The translations under genes and the position numbers were made by a program. Shown here in pieces: positions 9,113-16,797 of a DNA stretch of 37,986 bases (within the stretch, counting starts at the first letter, position 1; each line of letters starts with the position of its first letter). The stretch spans positions 1-37,986 of the forward strand of contig CAZADH010000020.1 of NCBI GenBank assembly GCA_964483805.1, in the 5' to 3' direction. The notes beneath the pieces are model-generated. The model searched no databases and was not told the DNA's origin. It worked only from the letters and a program-made list of their open reading frames with translations. Origin of the DNA: CAZADH01 sp964483805 (lineage in GTDB: Bacteria; Muiribacteriota; Ozemobacteria; Ozemobacterales; Ozemobacteraceae).

Positions 9113-9252
9113 GAGTTTTCAGGTCACCGACATCGCAGTCCCGATCGTCCCCTCAGTGACCATGACCCCAACTGCTTGTCAGGGTACGGGAACTGGCCCT
9201 TCCAAGTAAAGTACCGTGTTTGCCCGTGCCGTGATTGGCGCCATCGATTGCT

Positions 9253-9281
9253 TTGCCGACCCGTTTCTCTTGTGTTATGTT
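9253..9281 (+). promoter_or_regulatory. Putative promoter of the PAS kinase gene
   Basis: TTGCCG (9253-9258) and TATGTT (9276-9281) are separated by exactly 17 bp and lie 55 bp before the chosen start. The match is to sigma70-type elements and is read by eye. Confidence 0.4.
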
Positions 9282-9335
9282 CATGACCAGCAAGAGCGAT
9301 TCGCGTTAGAGAACCAGAGACGGAGGGTCCGTGCC

Positions 9336-10523
9336 ATGAACCAGAACAACCCGGTCCCGGGGCAACCGCCGGCAACCCACTTCGCCTCGCCCGAGCGCGC
9401 CACCGATGCGCAATTGCGCGAACAGATCCGTTTTGTCGTCGACAATCCGGTGATGCACTCGCTGCTGTCGGTAGTTCCCGGCGTTCTGGCCATCCTCAAC
9501 GAGAACCGCCAGGTCATCGGCGTCAACGACACATTCCTGGCGCTCCTGGGCGTGAGCAAACCCGACCAGATTCTCGGCCTGCGTCCCGGCGAAGCAATAC
9601 ATTGTATTCATAGTCACGAAGAACCGGGCGGCTGCGGCACGGCGCGCCACTGCATCACCTGCGGGGCCGCCATCGCCATGGTCACCAGCCTCGAGACCAA
9701 TGCCCCACAGCAGCGTTATTGCGCGGCCACCGTTGCACGCAACGGCCACACTGAAGAGCTGTTCTTCGACGTGCGCAGTCAGCCGATCCAGTTTGGCGGG
9801 CAGCGTTTTCTCCTACTCGTTTTGCGCGACAACAGCGCCGATCAGCAGCGAGCCACGCTCGAGCGCACGTTCTTTCACGACCTCAATAACATGGTTTTTG
9901 CTCTGGTCGGCAGCACCGAGCTGTTGCGCCTGCAACACGACACCCCTGAGATCACGGAACGGACCGACCAGATCCGGCAGATCGCCTGGCGGATCGCTCG
10001 CGAGATCGACATGCAACGGGCCCTGAATCGGACCGATCAACTCGTTTACAAATTGACGGCCGACGAGATTGCCGTGGCAACTTTGCTCAATGATGTGAGC
10101 GCCACGTTCGCCCAGCATCCGAGCGCCGATGAGATCCGCCTCGAGATCGACCCCGTCCCGGGCGATCCGCACCTGCGCTGCGACATCGCGTTGATGCACC
10201 GCATTCTCGGCAACATGGTGCTGAACGCCCTCGAGGCGACCACGTCACCGGGCGTCGTTCGCATCGGCGCCCGAATCGAGACCAACAATCTCGTCTTGTG
10301 GGTGTGGAACGCGGGCGAGATTCCAGCCGCCACTGGCCTGCGCATTTTTCAACGCAACTTCAGCACCAAGGCCAGCATTGGGCGCGGCATCGGCACCTTC
10401 GCCATGAAGCTGTTCGGTGAAAAGTATATGGGTGGCCAGGTCACCTTTACGTCCGACGCCCACGAAGGCACCACCTTCTCCCTGCGCCTGCCCCGGAGTG
10501 CCGGACCAACGAGCTGGCGCTGA
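9336..10523 (+). CDS. PAS sensor histidine kinase with Cys-rich motif
   Basis: 395 residues from ATG 9336, with ggaggg 9 bp upstream. A PAS-like domain covers about 40-165. It contains Cys90, Cys100, Cys106 and Cys109 in the pattern HCIHSHEEPGGCG...CITCGA, which could bind a metal, a cluster or form disulfides. A histidine phosphotransfer helix follows (His181 in FFHDLNNMVFAL), then the ATPase with N-box MVLNALEA (Asn297), VWNAGEIP in the G1 position, IFQRNFSTK and GRGIGTFAMK. No membrane segment or receiver is seen, so it is a cytoplasmic sensor, plausibly of redox or metal status. It is divergent from the cheA operon across 234 bp and 105 bp before the TPR gene. Confidence 0.88.
   Translation: MNQNNPVPGQPPATHFASPERATDAQLREQIRFVVDNPVMHSLLSVVPGVLAILNENRQVIGVNDTFLALLGVSKPDQILGLRPGEAIHCIHSHEEPGGCGTARHCITCGAAIAMVTSLETNAPQQRYCAATVARNGHTEELFFDVRSQPIQFGGQRFLLLVLRDNSADQQRATLERTFFHDLNNMVFALVGSTELLRLQHDTPEITERTDQIRQIAWRIAREIDMQRALNRTDQLVYKLTADEIAVATLLNDVSATFAQHPSADEIRLEIDPVPGDPHLRCDIALMHRILGNMVLNALEATTSPGVVRIGARIETNNLVLWVWNAGEIPAATGLRIFQRNFSTKASIGRGIGTFAMKLFGEKYMGGQVTFTSDAHEGTTFSLRLPRSAGPTSWR
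9595..9611. repeat. AATAC-N3-GTATT inverted repeat, exact copy, in the PAS kinase gene
   Basis: Arms AATAC (9596-9600) and GTATT (9604-9608). The minus-strand 15-mer ATGAATACAATGTAT recurs exactly at the methyltransferase start (33582). Confidence 0.6.
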
Positions 10524-10628
10524 CGGCGCGCCGGGCGATAGTCTGTCAACCTCGGTGGGGCTGCCGACGAGAATGCACGTCAGCAGGAGCAGTTCTCGAA
10601 AACGTGGATCTTTGCCAAGGAGGTTCCC

Positions 10629-11603
10629 ATGGGCGGGTTGAAATCGGGCAAAACGGCGAGCGCGTGGTACGACGAGGCGGTCGCCTGCATGCGGGCCGAC
10701 AAGATGCAGGAGGGCCTGGCCGCCATCGAACACGGTTTGCGCGTCGACCCCAACCATGCCCCCCTCCTCGACATGCAGGCGTTCATGTTGTCGGCCGCCG
10801 GCCGCCACGACGAGGCGCTCGCGACCAGTGACCGCGCCATTGCGGCCGACAAGCGCACGCCCCTGTATCGGATGACCCGCGCGACCATTTTGCAGAACGC
10901 GGGCCGGCACGCCGACGCCATCGCGGTGCTGCGCGAGATCGTCACCCTGCACGCTGACGAGGCCGAACGCGATGAGAAACGCCGCAACCTGGTGCAGGCC
11001 GCCTGGTATCAGATGGCACAGTCGTTCAAGGCCATGGGCGACGACACGCACGCGCAGGAGTGCATCCAGGAAGGCCGCCAATACCAGAACGGACCGCGCC
11101 GGCACCACTACATCTTCGCCCATGTGGCCGTGCGGCAGATGTTCCTCAGTCGGCCCGAGGAATTCGTCGCCGAGCTCACCGCTGATGCAGACCGCTTTTT
11201 GCAGGCGATCTGGAACCGGGTCGCCCGCGATGTCGGCCCCGAGGAGTATCTGACCGGCGAGGGTCTGCGTTGCGAGCCGGTCAAGGATGGCAATACAGAG
11301 TATTACTTTCTCGTCATGCCCGAACCCGAGCAGATCAGCGAGGCGCGACTCACCTGCTGCTACTACCATCATGAGAGCTCGTTCTTCGGCCTGGCGAAAG
11401 GCAAGATGACCGCCCGCTATTTCACGCTCGAGTTCGGCCGGCACCTCGACGGCAGCCCCTGGTCGGTGCTGTGCGAGTGGCAGTACGACCGCCACGTGAA
11501 CTATGGCGAAGCGTCGGGCACGACCCGCGCCACCTTCAAGACCGATATCGAGCGCCTGGTGCGGGAATCACCGCAACCGAATGCGGTCACGCCACGGCAG
11601 TAG
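10629..11603 (+). CDS. TPR-repeat protein of unknown function
   Basis: 324 residues from ATG 10629 with a strong aaggagg Shine-Dalgarno. Residues about 15-145 are TPR-like helical repeats (YDEAVACMRADKMQEGLAAIEHGLRVDPNHA and similar), a protein-binding scaffold. The C-terminal half, about 165-320, is unlike any family I recognise; it contains the CCYYHH cluster and aromatic-rich strands. There is no signal peptide, so it is probably cytoplasmic. It follows the PAS kinase and may be co-transcribed with it, so it could be a partner of that pathway; this is inference from position only. It carries an exact AATAC-N3-GTATT copy at 11291-11306 encoding GNTEYY. Confidence 0.8.
   Translation: MGGLKSGKTASAWYDEAVACMRADKMQEGLAAIEHGLRVDPNHAPLLDMQAFMLSAAGRHDEALATSDRAIAADKRTPLYRMTRATILQNAGRHADAIAVLREIVTLHADEAERDEKRRNLVQAAWYQMAQSFKAMGDDTHAQECIQEGRQYQNGPRRHHYIFAHVAVRQMFLSRPEEFVAELTADADRFLQAIWNRVARDVGPEEYLTGEGLRCEPVKDGNTEYYFLVMPEPEQISEARLTCCYYHHESSFFGLAKGKMTARYFTLEFGRHLDGSPWSVLCEWQYDRHVNYGEASGTTRATFKTDIERLVRESPQPNAVTPRQ
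11291..11306. repeat. AATAC-N3-GTATT inverted repeat, exact copy, in the TPR gene
   Basis: Arms AATAC (11292-11296) and GTATT (11300-11304). It encodes N-T-E-Y-Y with AT-rich codons. GGCAATACAG-GTATTACTT here matches the site at 25077 except for one base. Confidence 0.6.
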
Positions 11604-11697
11604 GCCACGAACGCGACAGACACTCACGCACCGTGCGCCCACGATAGGCGTTTCGTCGAGCACAGGAGGAGAGACGGCGGGAGGTCGTGCGCTCGCT

Positions 11698-11723
11698 CGG
11701 CGCGGCCCACTCAGGCCGCGCCG
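11698..11723. terminator. GC-rich hairpin between convergent genes
   Basis: A perfect 10-bp stem, CGGCGCGGCC with GGCCGCGCCG, with a 6-nt loop (CACTCA) lies between the TPR gene and the zinc-ribbon gene that runs toward it. There is no T-tract. It is probably a bidirectional transcription end. Confidence 0.55.
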
Positions 11724-11729
11724 CCCGCA

Positions 11730-11960
11730 TCACCGCGTGAACTGGCCTGATGCGACGAAGCCCCCCACGATCATCCGATAATGGTCACCCTTGTCGATAC
11801 CGACTTCGATGCCGCACGGGCACCGCACCTTGTCGTCGACGGTCTCGAGTGCGTAAATACGTTTGATGCGCTCTTTGTGGCATACCAGCAGCGCCCCGGG
11901 GCCAATCTTCTCGTATTTGAACAGCTTGGCCTTGCAACCGGCGCACCGAATGAGAAACAA
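11730..11960 (-). CDS. Small zinc-ribbon-like protein
   Basis: 76 residues with Cys6, Cys9, Cys27, Cys47 and Cys49 in CAGC...VC...CPC arrangements, the look of a treble-clef or zinc-ribbon fold. The start is TTG 11960, with TAGAGG overlapping the stop of the upstream gene 5 bp away, so translation is probably coupled. Function is unknown; a nucleic-acid-binding or metal-holding role is the usual inference for such ribbons. It is the last gene of a three-gene run with the unknown 139-residue protein and the glyoxalase-like protein. Confidence 0.7.
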   Translation of the reverse strand: MFLIRCAGCKAKLFKYEKIGPGALLVCHKERIKRIYALETVDDKVRCPCGIEVGIDKGDHYRMIVGGFVASGQFTR

Positions 11961-11965
11961 GGCCT

Positions 11966-12385
11966 CTACCAGGCCTTCGCCGTCGCGACTGCCTCGTCGG
12001 GCGTCATGAACACGCCGTCGCCCTCGATGTAGACCAGACCGTCGGCCACCTTTGCCAGCGCCGCCACCAGCACCGACACCCCGGGCACTTTCTCCCGGTC
12101 GTCATTGAATGAGAGGTTGACCGACACGTCCCAGTCGTCGCGCAAACGCCCACGCAGATCGTCGCAGATGTCGCACACGTCACCCACCGGCCCGAGGTCG
12201 ACCTTGGCGCCACAGACCTGACTCTTATACGCAACCTCGACCATGCAACCGGCACGAGAAATGGTTGCCGCCAACGTCGCCGGCGTCATCTGCGCCGCAA
12301 ACCCCAGTTCGGTGATGGCCTTCTGCCACGTCGCCATGGCCGGAACAGCCGACTTCGCCATCAATACATGGTAGGTCAAATGCAC
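11966..12385 (-). CDS. Conserved-looking protein of unknown function
   Basis: 139 residues from GTG 12385. This start sits 7 nt after TAGGAGAACG; longer readings would overlap the upstream gene. The N-terminus reads HLTYHVLMAKSAVPAMATWQKAITELGFAAQ, and the middle has four Cys (CGAKV...CDICDDL). I do not recognise the family. The C-terminal third looks like alternating strands and helices (VSVLVAALAKVADGLVYIEGDGVF). It begins 10 bp after the glyoxalase-like gene and ends 5 bp before the zinc-ribbon gene, so the three are likely one transcript. Confidence 0.7.
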   Translation of the reverse strand: MHLTYHVLMAKSAVPAMATWQKAITELGFAAQMTPATLAATISRAGCMVEVAYKSQVCGAKVDLGPVGDVCDICDDLRGRLRDDWDVSVNLSFNDDREKVPGVSVLVAALAKVADGLVYIEGDGVFMTPDEAVATAKAW

Positions 12386-12395
12386 GATCGTTCTC

Positions 12396-12785
12396 CTACG
12401 GGTTCGGAGCCCTGCTGCGCGTCGCCGGCAGGATCTCGACCCAATAACCATCAGGATCGGCGATGAAGTAGATGCCCATCGCCTCGTTCTCGTAACAGAC
12501 GCAACCCATCTCTTTGTGCTTACGATGTGCAGACTCGTAGTCATCGACGGTCAGCGCCAGATGGAACTCGTTGTCGCCGAGACTGTACGGCTCGGTGCGG
12601 TCGCGCATCCAGGTCAACTCGAGCCGATGCCCGGTGCTGCCGTCGCCAAGAAAGACCAGGGTGAAGCTGCCGTCCGGCGGCGAATGCCGCCGCAACTCGA
12701 CCAGACCCAGCGCCTCGCGATAGAAGGCAACGCTCTTCTCGAGGTCCAGCACGTTGATGTTGTTGTGATTGAACGAGAACTTCAT
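12396..12785 (-). CDS. Lactoylglutathione lyase-like VOC protein
   Basis: 129 residues from ATG 12785, preceded by GTGGAGACG. It is a two-module vicinal-oxygen-chelate fold. Likely metal ligands by comparison with glyoxalase I are the His of FNHNNINV, the Glu of RLELTW, the His of EFHLALTVDD and the Glu of GYWVEIL. The core phrase YFIADPDGYWVEIL is typical of the family, which detoxifies methylglyoxal as its thiol adduct. Related VOC enzymes act on other substrates, so the exact reaction is inferred. First gene of the three-gene run reading to 11730. Confidence 0.85.
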   Translation of the reverse strand: MKFSFNHNNINVLDLEKSVAFYREALGLVELRRHSPPDGSFTLVFLGDGSTGHRLELTWMRDRTEPYSLGDNEFHLALTVDDYESAHRKHKEMGCVCYENEAMGIYFIADPDGYWVEILPATRSRAPNP

Positions 12786-12854
12786 TGTCGTCTCCACTGG
12801 CCGGTCATCTCTAGCCCCGGCTCGCATTTCTCACGCAATCGACCGCAAACCCGA

Positions 12855-12894
12855 TCTGTGTTCTTCGGTGATCATCGGTGATCATCCGTGGTTT
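12855..12894. repeat. Four tandem 10-nt units of TCnGTGnTCA type
   Basis: The units read TCTGTGTTCT, TCGGTGATCA, TCGGTGATCA and TCCGTGGTTT, ending just before the stop of the subtilase gene. This resembles intergenic TCTGTGTTCATCTGTGG-like runs seen in several bacterial phyla. Function is unknown. Confidence 0.7.
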
Positions 12895-12898
12895 CGGT

Positions 12899-14410
12899 TC
12901 ACGGCTGCCACTGCACCCGATCGATCTTGAACCCATAATCATTGGTGAACTCGTTGGCCGACAGAATCAACCGGACCGCGTCGGTCGCGATCGGGTCGGT
13001 CCAGACATCGCTGCGCACATCGTTGAAATACTGCAACGGCCGGCCGTTGCGATCTTCGATGATCAGCGTGTCGCCGTAATGCGAAATGCCGAAGCGCACG
13101 AAGTGCAGGCGCAACTGCTTCGCGCCGGTGGCGACGATCTCGAACGTGCCGGTGGCCAGATTCGGATACGGATGCGCCGACTCGATCACCCGCGCCTCGT
13201 CGCGCCAGGTCGTGTAATCGAACACCGGCAACCGTTGCCCCGGCTTGTCGGCCATGGCGTTGGCCAGGTTCAATCGCAGACCATCACGGGCCCACAGCTT
13301 CAGACCAGCAATCTGGTCGGCCGTGCGCAGCAAGTGCGCCTTCACCTCGCGGTAGGTGTAGTCCGGATGCATCGACCACACCCACGCCGCCGCGGCCGCT
13401 GCGATCGGGCAGGCCTGCGACGTGCCGCTCAACGAGCGGTACATCGACTTCGGCCACAGTGAGAACATGTTCTCGCCCGGCGCCGCGATGTCGACCATCG
13501 TACCAAAATTGCTGAACGTCGAGAAGTCGCGGTTGTCGGTGGCGGCGACCACGAGTTGATTGTCGAAGCCGTAGCAGGCCGGGTAGTCTTTGTCTTCTTC
13601 TGAATCCATGTTCTTGCGCGAGTTGCCGGACGCGCACACGAACAGTGCACCCTTCTCGCGCGTGTAGGCGACCGCCTTCTGCATCGCCTCAGTGAACGAC
13701 GGCGTGCCGTAACTGTTCGACAGCACCTTCGCGCCGTTGTCGGTGGCGTATTTCACTGCGGTCGCGATCTGCTCGGAACTCAGCGTCTGGCCCAGACCGA
13801 AGATCTTGACCAGCATGATCTTCAACCCCGGAAACCCGCCGGTGATGCCGATGCCGTTGTTGACCTTGGCGCACAAGAGGCCGCCCACGTGCGTGCCGTG
13901 GTAATGGTCTTCTTGCACATCGTTGCTGTTGCGCACGAAGTTCCAGCCATGCACATCGTCAATATAGCCGTTGCTGTCGTCATCGACGCCGTTGCCGGCC
14001 TTGTCACGGCCCTGCGCATCGAGCCCCGACTCGCCAGGGTTCGTCCAGAGGATCGACGGATCGACGTCTTCGTGCGTCAGGTCGAGCCCCGAATCGACGA
14101 TCGCCAGGATCACCTCTTGTTTCGGTTGATACAGAGGCCAGGCCGCGAACAGGCGGATATCGCAGCCCGCAAGGCCAACCTGCCCCTTGTCGTCGGCCTG
14201 CCCCTCGTTGCACCAATTGTATTGCTTAACCAGAAACGGGTCGTTGGGCAGGCCGCGGCCGGTCAGTGACGGCCAACGCATCTGCTGCACCTGCTCCGCC
14301 GTCAGCGCCGGGCCCCACTCGACCGGCTCGCACGGTTTCATCGGCACTTCGCCGGCCCACGCCAGCGGCGCCAGCATCAACAACAAAACGACGATCAGGG
14401 TTCGTTTCAT
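12899..14410 (-). CDS. Secreted subtilisin-family serine protease
   Basis: 503 residues from ATG 14410, with GGAG upstream. A signal peptide (LIVVLLLMLAPLAWA) precedes a short pro-region. The S8 catalytic triad is visible: Asp in AIVDSGLDLTHEDV, His in HYHGTHVGGLL and Ser in LSGTSQACPIA, plus the oxyanion Asn in CASGNSRKNMD. A Ca-site-like segment, DKAGNGVDDDSNGYIDD, lies between Asp and His. The last ~120 residues form a beta-rich domain resembling a CUB/P-like module (HFVRFGISHYGDTLIIED). It probably degrades proteins outside the cytoplasm. It appears to be its own transcription unit, 114 bp before the three-gene run. Confidence 0.92.
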   Translation of the reverse strand: MKRTLIVVLLLMLAPLAWAGEVPMKPCEPVEWGPALTAEQVQQMRWPSLTGRGLPNDPFLVKQYNWCNEGQADDKGQVGLAGCDIRLFAAWPLYQPKQEVILAIVDSGLDLTHEDVDPSILWTNPGESGLDAQGRDKAGNGVDDDSNGYIDDVHGWNFVRNSNDVQEDHYHGTHVGGLLCAKVNNGIGITGGFPGLKIMLVKIFGLGQTLSSEQIATAVKYATDNGAKVLSNSYGTPSFTEAMQKAVAYTREKGALFVCASGNSRKNMDSEEDKDYPACYGFDNQLVVAATDNRDFSTFSNFGTMVDIAAPGENMFSLWPKSMYRSLSGTSQACPIAAAAAAWVWSMHPDYTYREVKAHLLRTADQIAGLKLWARDGLRLNLANAMADKPGQRLPVFDYTTWRDEARVIESAHPYPNLATGTFEIVATGAKQLRLHFVRFGISHYGDTLIIEDRNGRPLQYFNDVRSDVWTDPIATDAVRLILSANEFTNDYGFKIDRVQWQP

Positions 14411-14519
14411 GGAGTTCTCCTGCGGGACCTGGTTCGGCGACCGCGATCTGTACCGATTCTAGCACAATGGTCCACTTTCGCTCACCTGGTCGCCAGAGCC
14501 CCATGATACAGCGTGACCG

Positions 14520-15484
14520 TCAGTGGTAGCCGCGCTCGCCAAATGGCGCGAGCTTCTTAACCCACTTCTTCTCGANNNNNNNNNNTCGGGCCCCATCTCC
14601 GACCACTCCTTCTGCAGACCCTCGCACCGGTGCGACCCCAGCGACAACTGAAACGAGTTCGAGTTGTACGCGGCTTTCAGATTGGGGGTGCCGGCGACAT
14701 AGATCTTGCCGTTGGTGCGGTTCTTGATCTGAAACACCCCGGCCGGAATCGGCGTTTCTTTGTAGGCACGAATCAACTCTCGACGTCTGTCCATGGTTCC
14801 CTCCTTGCGGGCGGTATCAGACCCGCCGCTGCCACAATCGTTCTGCTTCGAGGCGCGCTGCCGTTTGCCGCCCCCCGGACCCGCGGGAGTTTTCGTCGCG
14901 GTGGGATCAGACACCGATTCAGGAGTCTCAGCGACACGCCAGTACACACCACCCTCTCGACCCATGAAACCCTCGTCGACCAACATGCGGCGCAGGTTAC
15001 AGTAGTCTTCATGAAACCGCGTCAATACATCGTCAACCTCTCGCTCCGGATACTTCCGGCCGGGGCTGAAGGCGGTGACGATCTCGGCCAGGATGACCAA
15101 CCGTTTCTTGCGTTGCGCCGGCATTCGCAGCAGGCGACCCGCCGGCATGAACGCGCGCAACACGGCGCGGCGCGCCTTCTCGTCGGCCGAGGCCTGCCCA
15201 ATCGCGTCAGCCATGGGACTGGCGCAACCGAGCAGGTCGCCCAGCGAAAAGCGCAGCAGGTCACGATTGATGCGAAACACCGAGTAATACTGGTCGCGCG
15301 TCTTGCGCACCAACCCGGCTTCTTCGAGTTTCTTGAGGTGAAACGACACCGTCGAGGCCGACAGCTTCAACCGTTCGGCCAGCTCCTCGACGCAGCGGTC
15401 ATGGGGCAACAGCGCCTGCAGCAATTGCAGGCGTGAACCGTCACCCATGGCAGCCAGGATCGCCCGAACTTGTTCGATATTCAT
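14520..15484 (-). CDS. ArsR regulator-DUF2087-GIY-YIG fusion, interrupted by an assembly gap
   Basis: From ATG 15484: an ArsR winged helix (residues 1-75; SASTVSFHLKKLEEAGLVRK is the recognition part), a DUF2087-like region (about 110-190) and a GIY-YIG-like domain (about 230 onward; AGVFQIKNRTNGKIYVAGT). Ten N at 14576-14585 break it. Beyond the gap the original frame is nonsense, but another frame reads EKKWVKKLAPFGERGYH and stops at 14520-14522, a fitting GIY-YIG end, so the gap length is arbitrary. ArsR proteins repress promoters in response to ligands. The GIY-YIG part may be a nuclease or a DNA-binding relic. The strong internal AAGGAGG before Met at 14793 suggests the GIY-YIG part may also be made separately. 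Confidence 0.8.
14576..14585. other. Assembly gap (10 N)
   Basis: Ten N lie inside the GIY-YIG-coding part. The flanking reading frames disagree, so the true missing length is not 10. Confidence 0.99.
14793..14808 (-). promoter_or_regulatory. Internal Shine-Dalgarno and ATG within the ArsR-GIY fusion
   Basis: Minus-strand AAGGAGGGAACC is followed by ATG, in frame with the ArsR ORF and exactly where the GIY-YIG domain (MDRRRELIRAYKE) begins. It may be the remnant start of a formerly separate gene or an active second start. Confidence 0.6.
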
Positions 15485-15508
15485 AGGACAACCTCTGTAT
15501 TCCGTTTC

Positions 15509-15531
15509 GATATTGTCAAAACAAGAATATC
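15509..15531. promoter_or_regulatory. Putative ArsR operator overlapping the promoter
   Basis: An imperfect dyad with GATATT and AATATC arms and TTG/CAA inside it lies 25-47 bp upstream of the arsR-type start. It overlaps a minus-strand TTGACG-N18-TATTCT promoter. The layout suggests autorepression. Confidence 0.5.
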
Positions 15532-15673
15532 ATTTCATTTCGACGCTCGTCAAATCATTGCTTCACAGGCGGCATCCTCCCGCCCAGAAAGATGTGCGCA
15601 GCGAGCGCGGGCCACGCGATCGTGAAGGTCTCGAGCGGCCGATCACCGGCGTCGAGAAACGCCATTAAACGAC

Positions 15674-15707
15674 GAACCCGCGCCACTCACGAGGAGCGCG
15701 CGGGTTC
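15674..15707 (-). terminator. Rho-independent-like terminator
   Basis: A perfect 10-bp stem, GAACCCGCGC with GCGCGGGTTC, with a 14-nt loop lies downstream of the exported-protein gene. On the minus strand it is followed by GTCGTTTAAT, much like the GTCGTTGT after the tRNA terminator. Confidence 0.65.
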
Positions 15708-15727
15708 AGCGGACCGGCGAGAACGCG

Positions 15728-16303
15728 TTACTTGTCGATCTCGGTGGTCACGAGGGTGACGGTGACGGTGTCGCGCTCCTGGCCCTGACCGAAGTGAAAC
15801 AGGACCGGGTCGACGTCGAGGCCGCTGACGTACTGACCGTCGGCGGCCTGGTAATCGAGGTAGGCCAACAACTTGTTAACCGCGAGACGACCGGCATTGG
15901 CTTGCAGATACGCGGCCATCGCATTGACCGACGGCGTCTTCCAGGCCTTGGTTACGTAGTCGTTCGACACGAGTTGCAGGGCATATTCATTGGTGCAGCT
16001 CTCGAACGAGGTCTCGTCGAGATGCCGGCCTTTGGCTTCGTATTCGTTGGCGATGACGTAGCGCACGACCTGCGCCATGATCAGATCGAAATCTTTCTCT
16101 TTCTGGGCCCGTGACGGGAAGACCTCGACGGCCTGACCGTTGACGCTTTCGAAATAGGACACCCGATAACTCACACTGTTCTCGAAACCAGCCGGGACCG
16201 CCGTTGGCGTGACCTCGACCAGGGTGAATTGCGCGGAGGCAGTAACAGAAACAAACGCGAACAGAACGACGAAAACCCAACGACGGAACAAAACGGGAAA
16301 CAT
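15728..16303 (-). CDS. Exported protein of unknown function
   Basis: 191 residues from ATG 16303, with GAGGTG 9 bp upstream. The N-terminal signal peptide is clear (LFRRWVFVVLFAFVSVTASAQ). The mature part contains FTLVEVTPTAVPAGFENSVSYRVSYFE and a later helical region (QANAGRLAVNKLLAYLDYQA), and ends in a beta-rich stretch (DTVTVTLVTTEIDK). I do not recognise the family. It is monocistronic, followed by a terminator hairpin. Periplasmic or surface location is inferred. Confidence 0.72.
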   Translation of the reverse strand: MFPVLFRRWVFVVLFAFVSVTASAQFTLVEVTPTAVPAGFENSVSYRVSYFESVNGQAVEVFPSRAQKEKDFDLIMAQVVRYVIANEYEAKGRHLDETSFESCTNEYALQLVSNDYVTKAWKTPSVNAMAAYLQANAGRLAVNKLLAYLDYQAADGQYVSGLDVDPVLFHFGQGQERDTVTVTLVTTEIDK

Positions 16304-16543
16304 AACCCACACACCTCAGGGACTCGCGGACTACCGGACGGTTTGCTCTGACGAGTTGACTCCGGTGGCGAAGAGGAGATTGTAAGCAATTCTCATGCCA
16401 GTTGTCAAGATCAGCCTTTCATCGGCTTTTCGACGACCGACCCGACGGCTTTGCTCCATCTCTGCACAGTCGGACTGTATGAGAACAAATCACCCCGACC
16501 GGCTTTCTCTCCAAGATGAGTTATCGACATGCAGCCTCACCCG

Positions 16544-16583
16544 GCCGAAGGCCTTCGGCGGCGGGGGGGGTTGTCCCTAGGGT
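16544..16583. repeat. REP-like palindrome, G8 run and GGGACAGACCC motif
   Basis: A perfect 16-bp palindrome, GCCGAAGGCCTTCGGC (16544-16559), is followed by eight G and then TTGTCCCTAGGGTCTGTCCCC. The last part is the GGGACAGACCC type of repeat often seen near REP/IS200-like elements. It supplies the C-terminal codons and stop of the small membrane protein. Confidence 0.55.
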
Positions 16584-16777
16584 CTGTCCCCATGCGAAAG
16601 ACTCTCGCGCCAGACAAGCAGGCCGAGCAGCGCGGGCACGACGGCGCCGAGTTTGCTCGCGCCCTGCGGCACCTCGAGTGGGCCGATCACAATGCGAAAC
16701 CTGAAAATCAGACGCAGAACGTGAAGCACCGAGAGCAGCACGAGGACAAGCGCGGCCAGTTTCGAAGCGGGCTTCAT
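16577..16777 (-). CDS. Small membrane protein
   Basis: 66 residues from ATG 16777, with a good CGGAGG Shine-Dalgarno 8 bp upstream. Two hydrophobic helices (LAALVLVLLSVLHVLRLIF and LGAVVPALLGLLVW) are separated by a short loop (RFRIVIGPLEVPQGASK). The last residues, SHGDRP, and the TAG stop come from the repeat at 16571-16583. No family is recognised. It follows the exported protein by 20 bp and is probably the last gene of the LuxR/RsbU operon. Confidence 0.6.
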   Translation of the reverse strand: MKPASKLAALVLVLLSVLHVLRLIFRFRIVIGPLEVPQGASKLGAVVPALLGLLVWRESLSHGDRP

Positions 16778-16797
16778 AGACAGACCTCCGATCGCGA

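Noticed and set aside
12855..12894. CRISPR-like tandem repeats
   Set aside because: Units are 10 nt with no unique spacers and no cas genes nearby.
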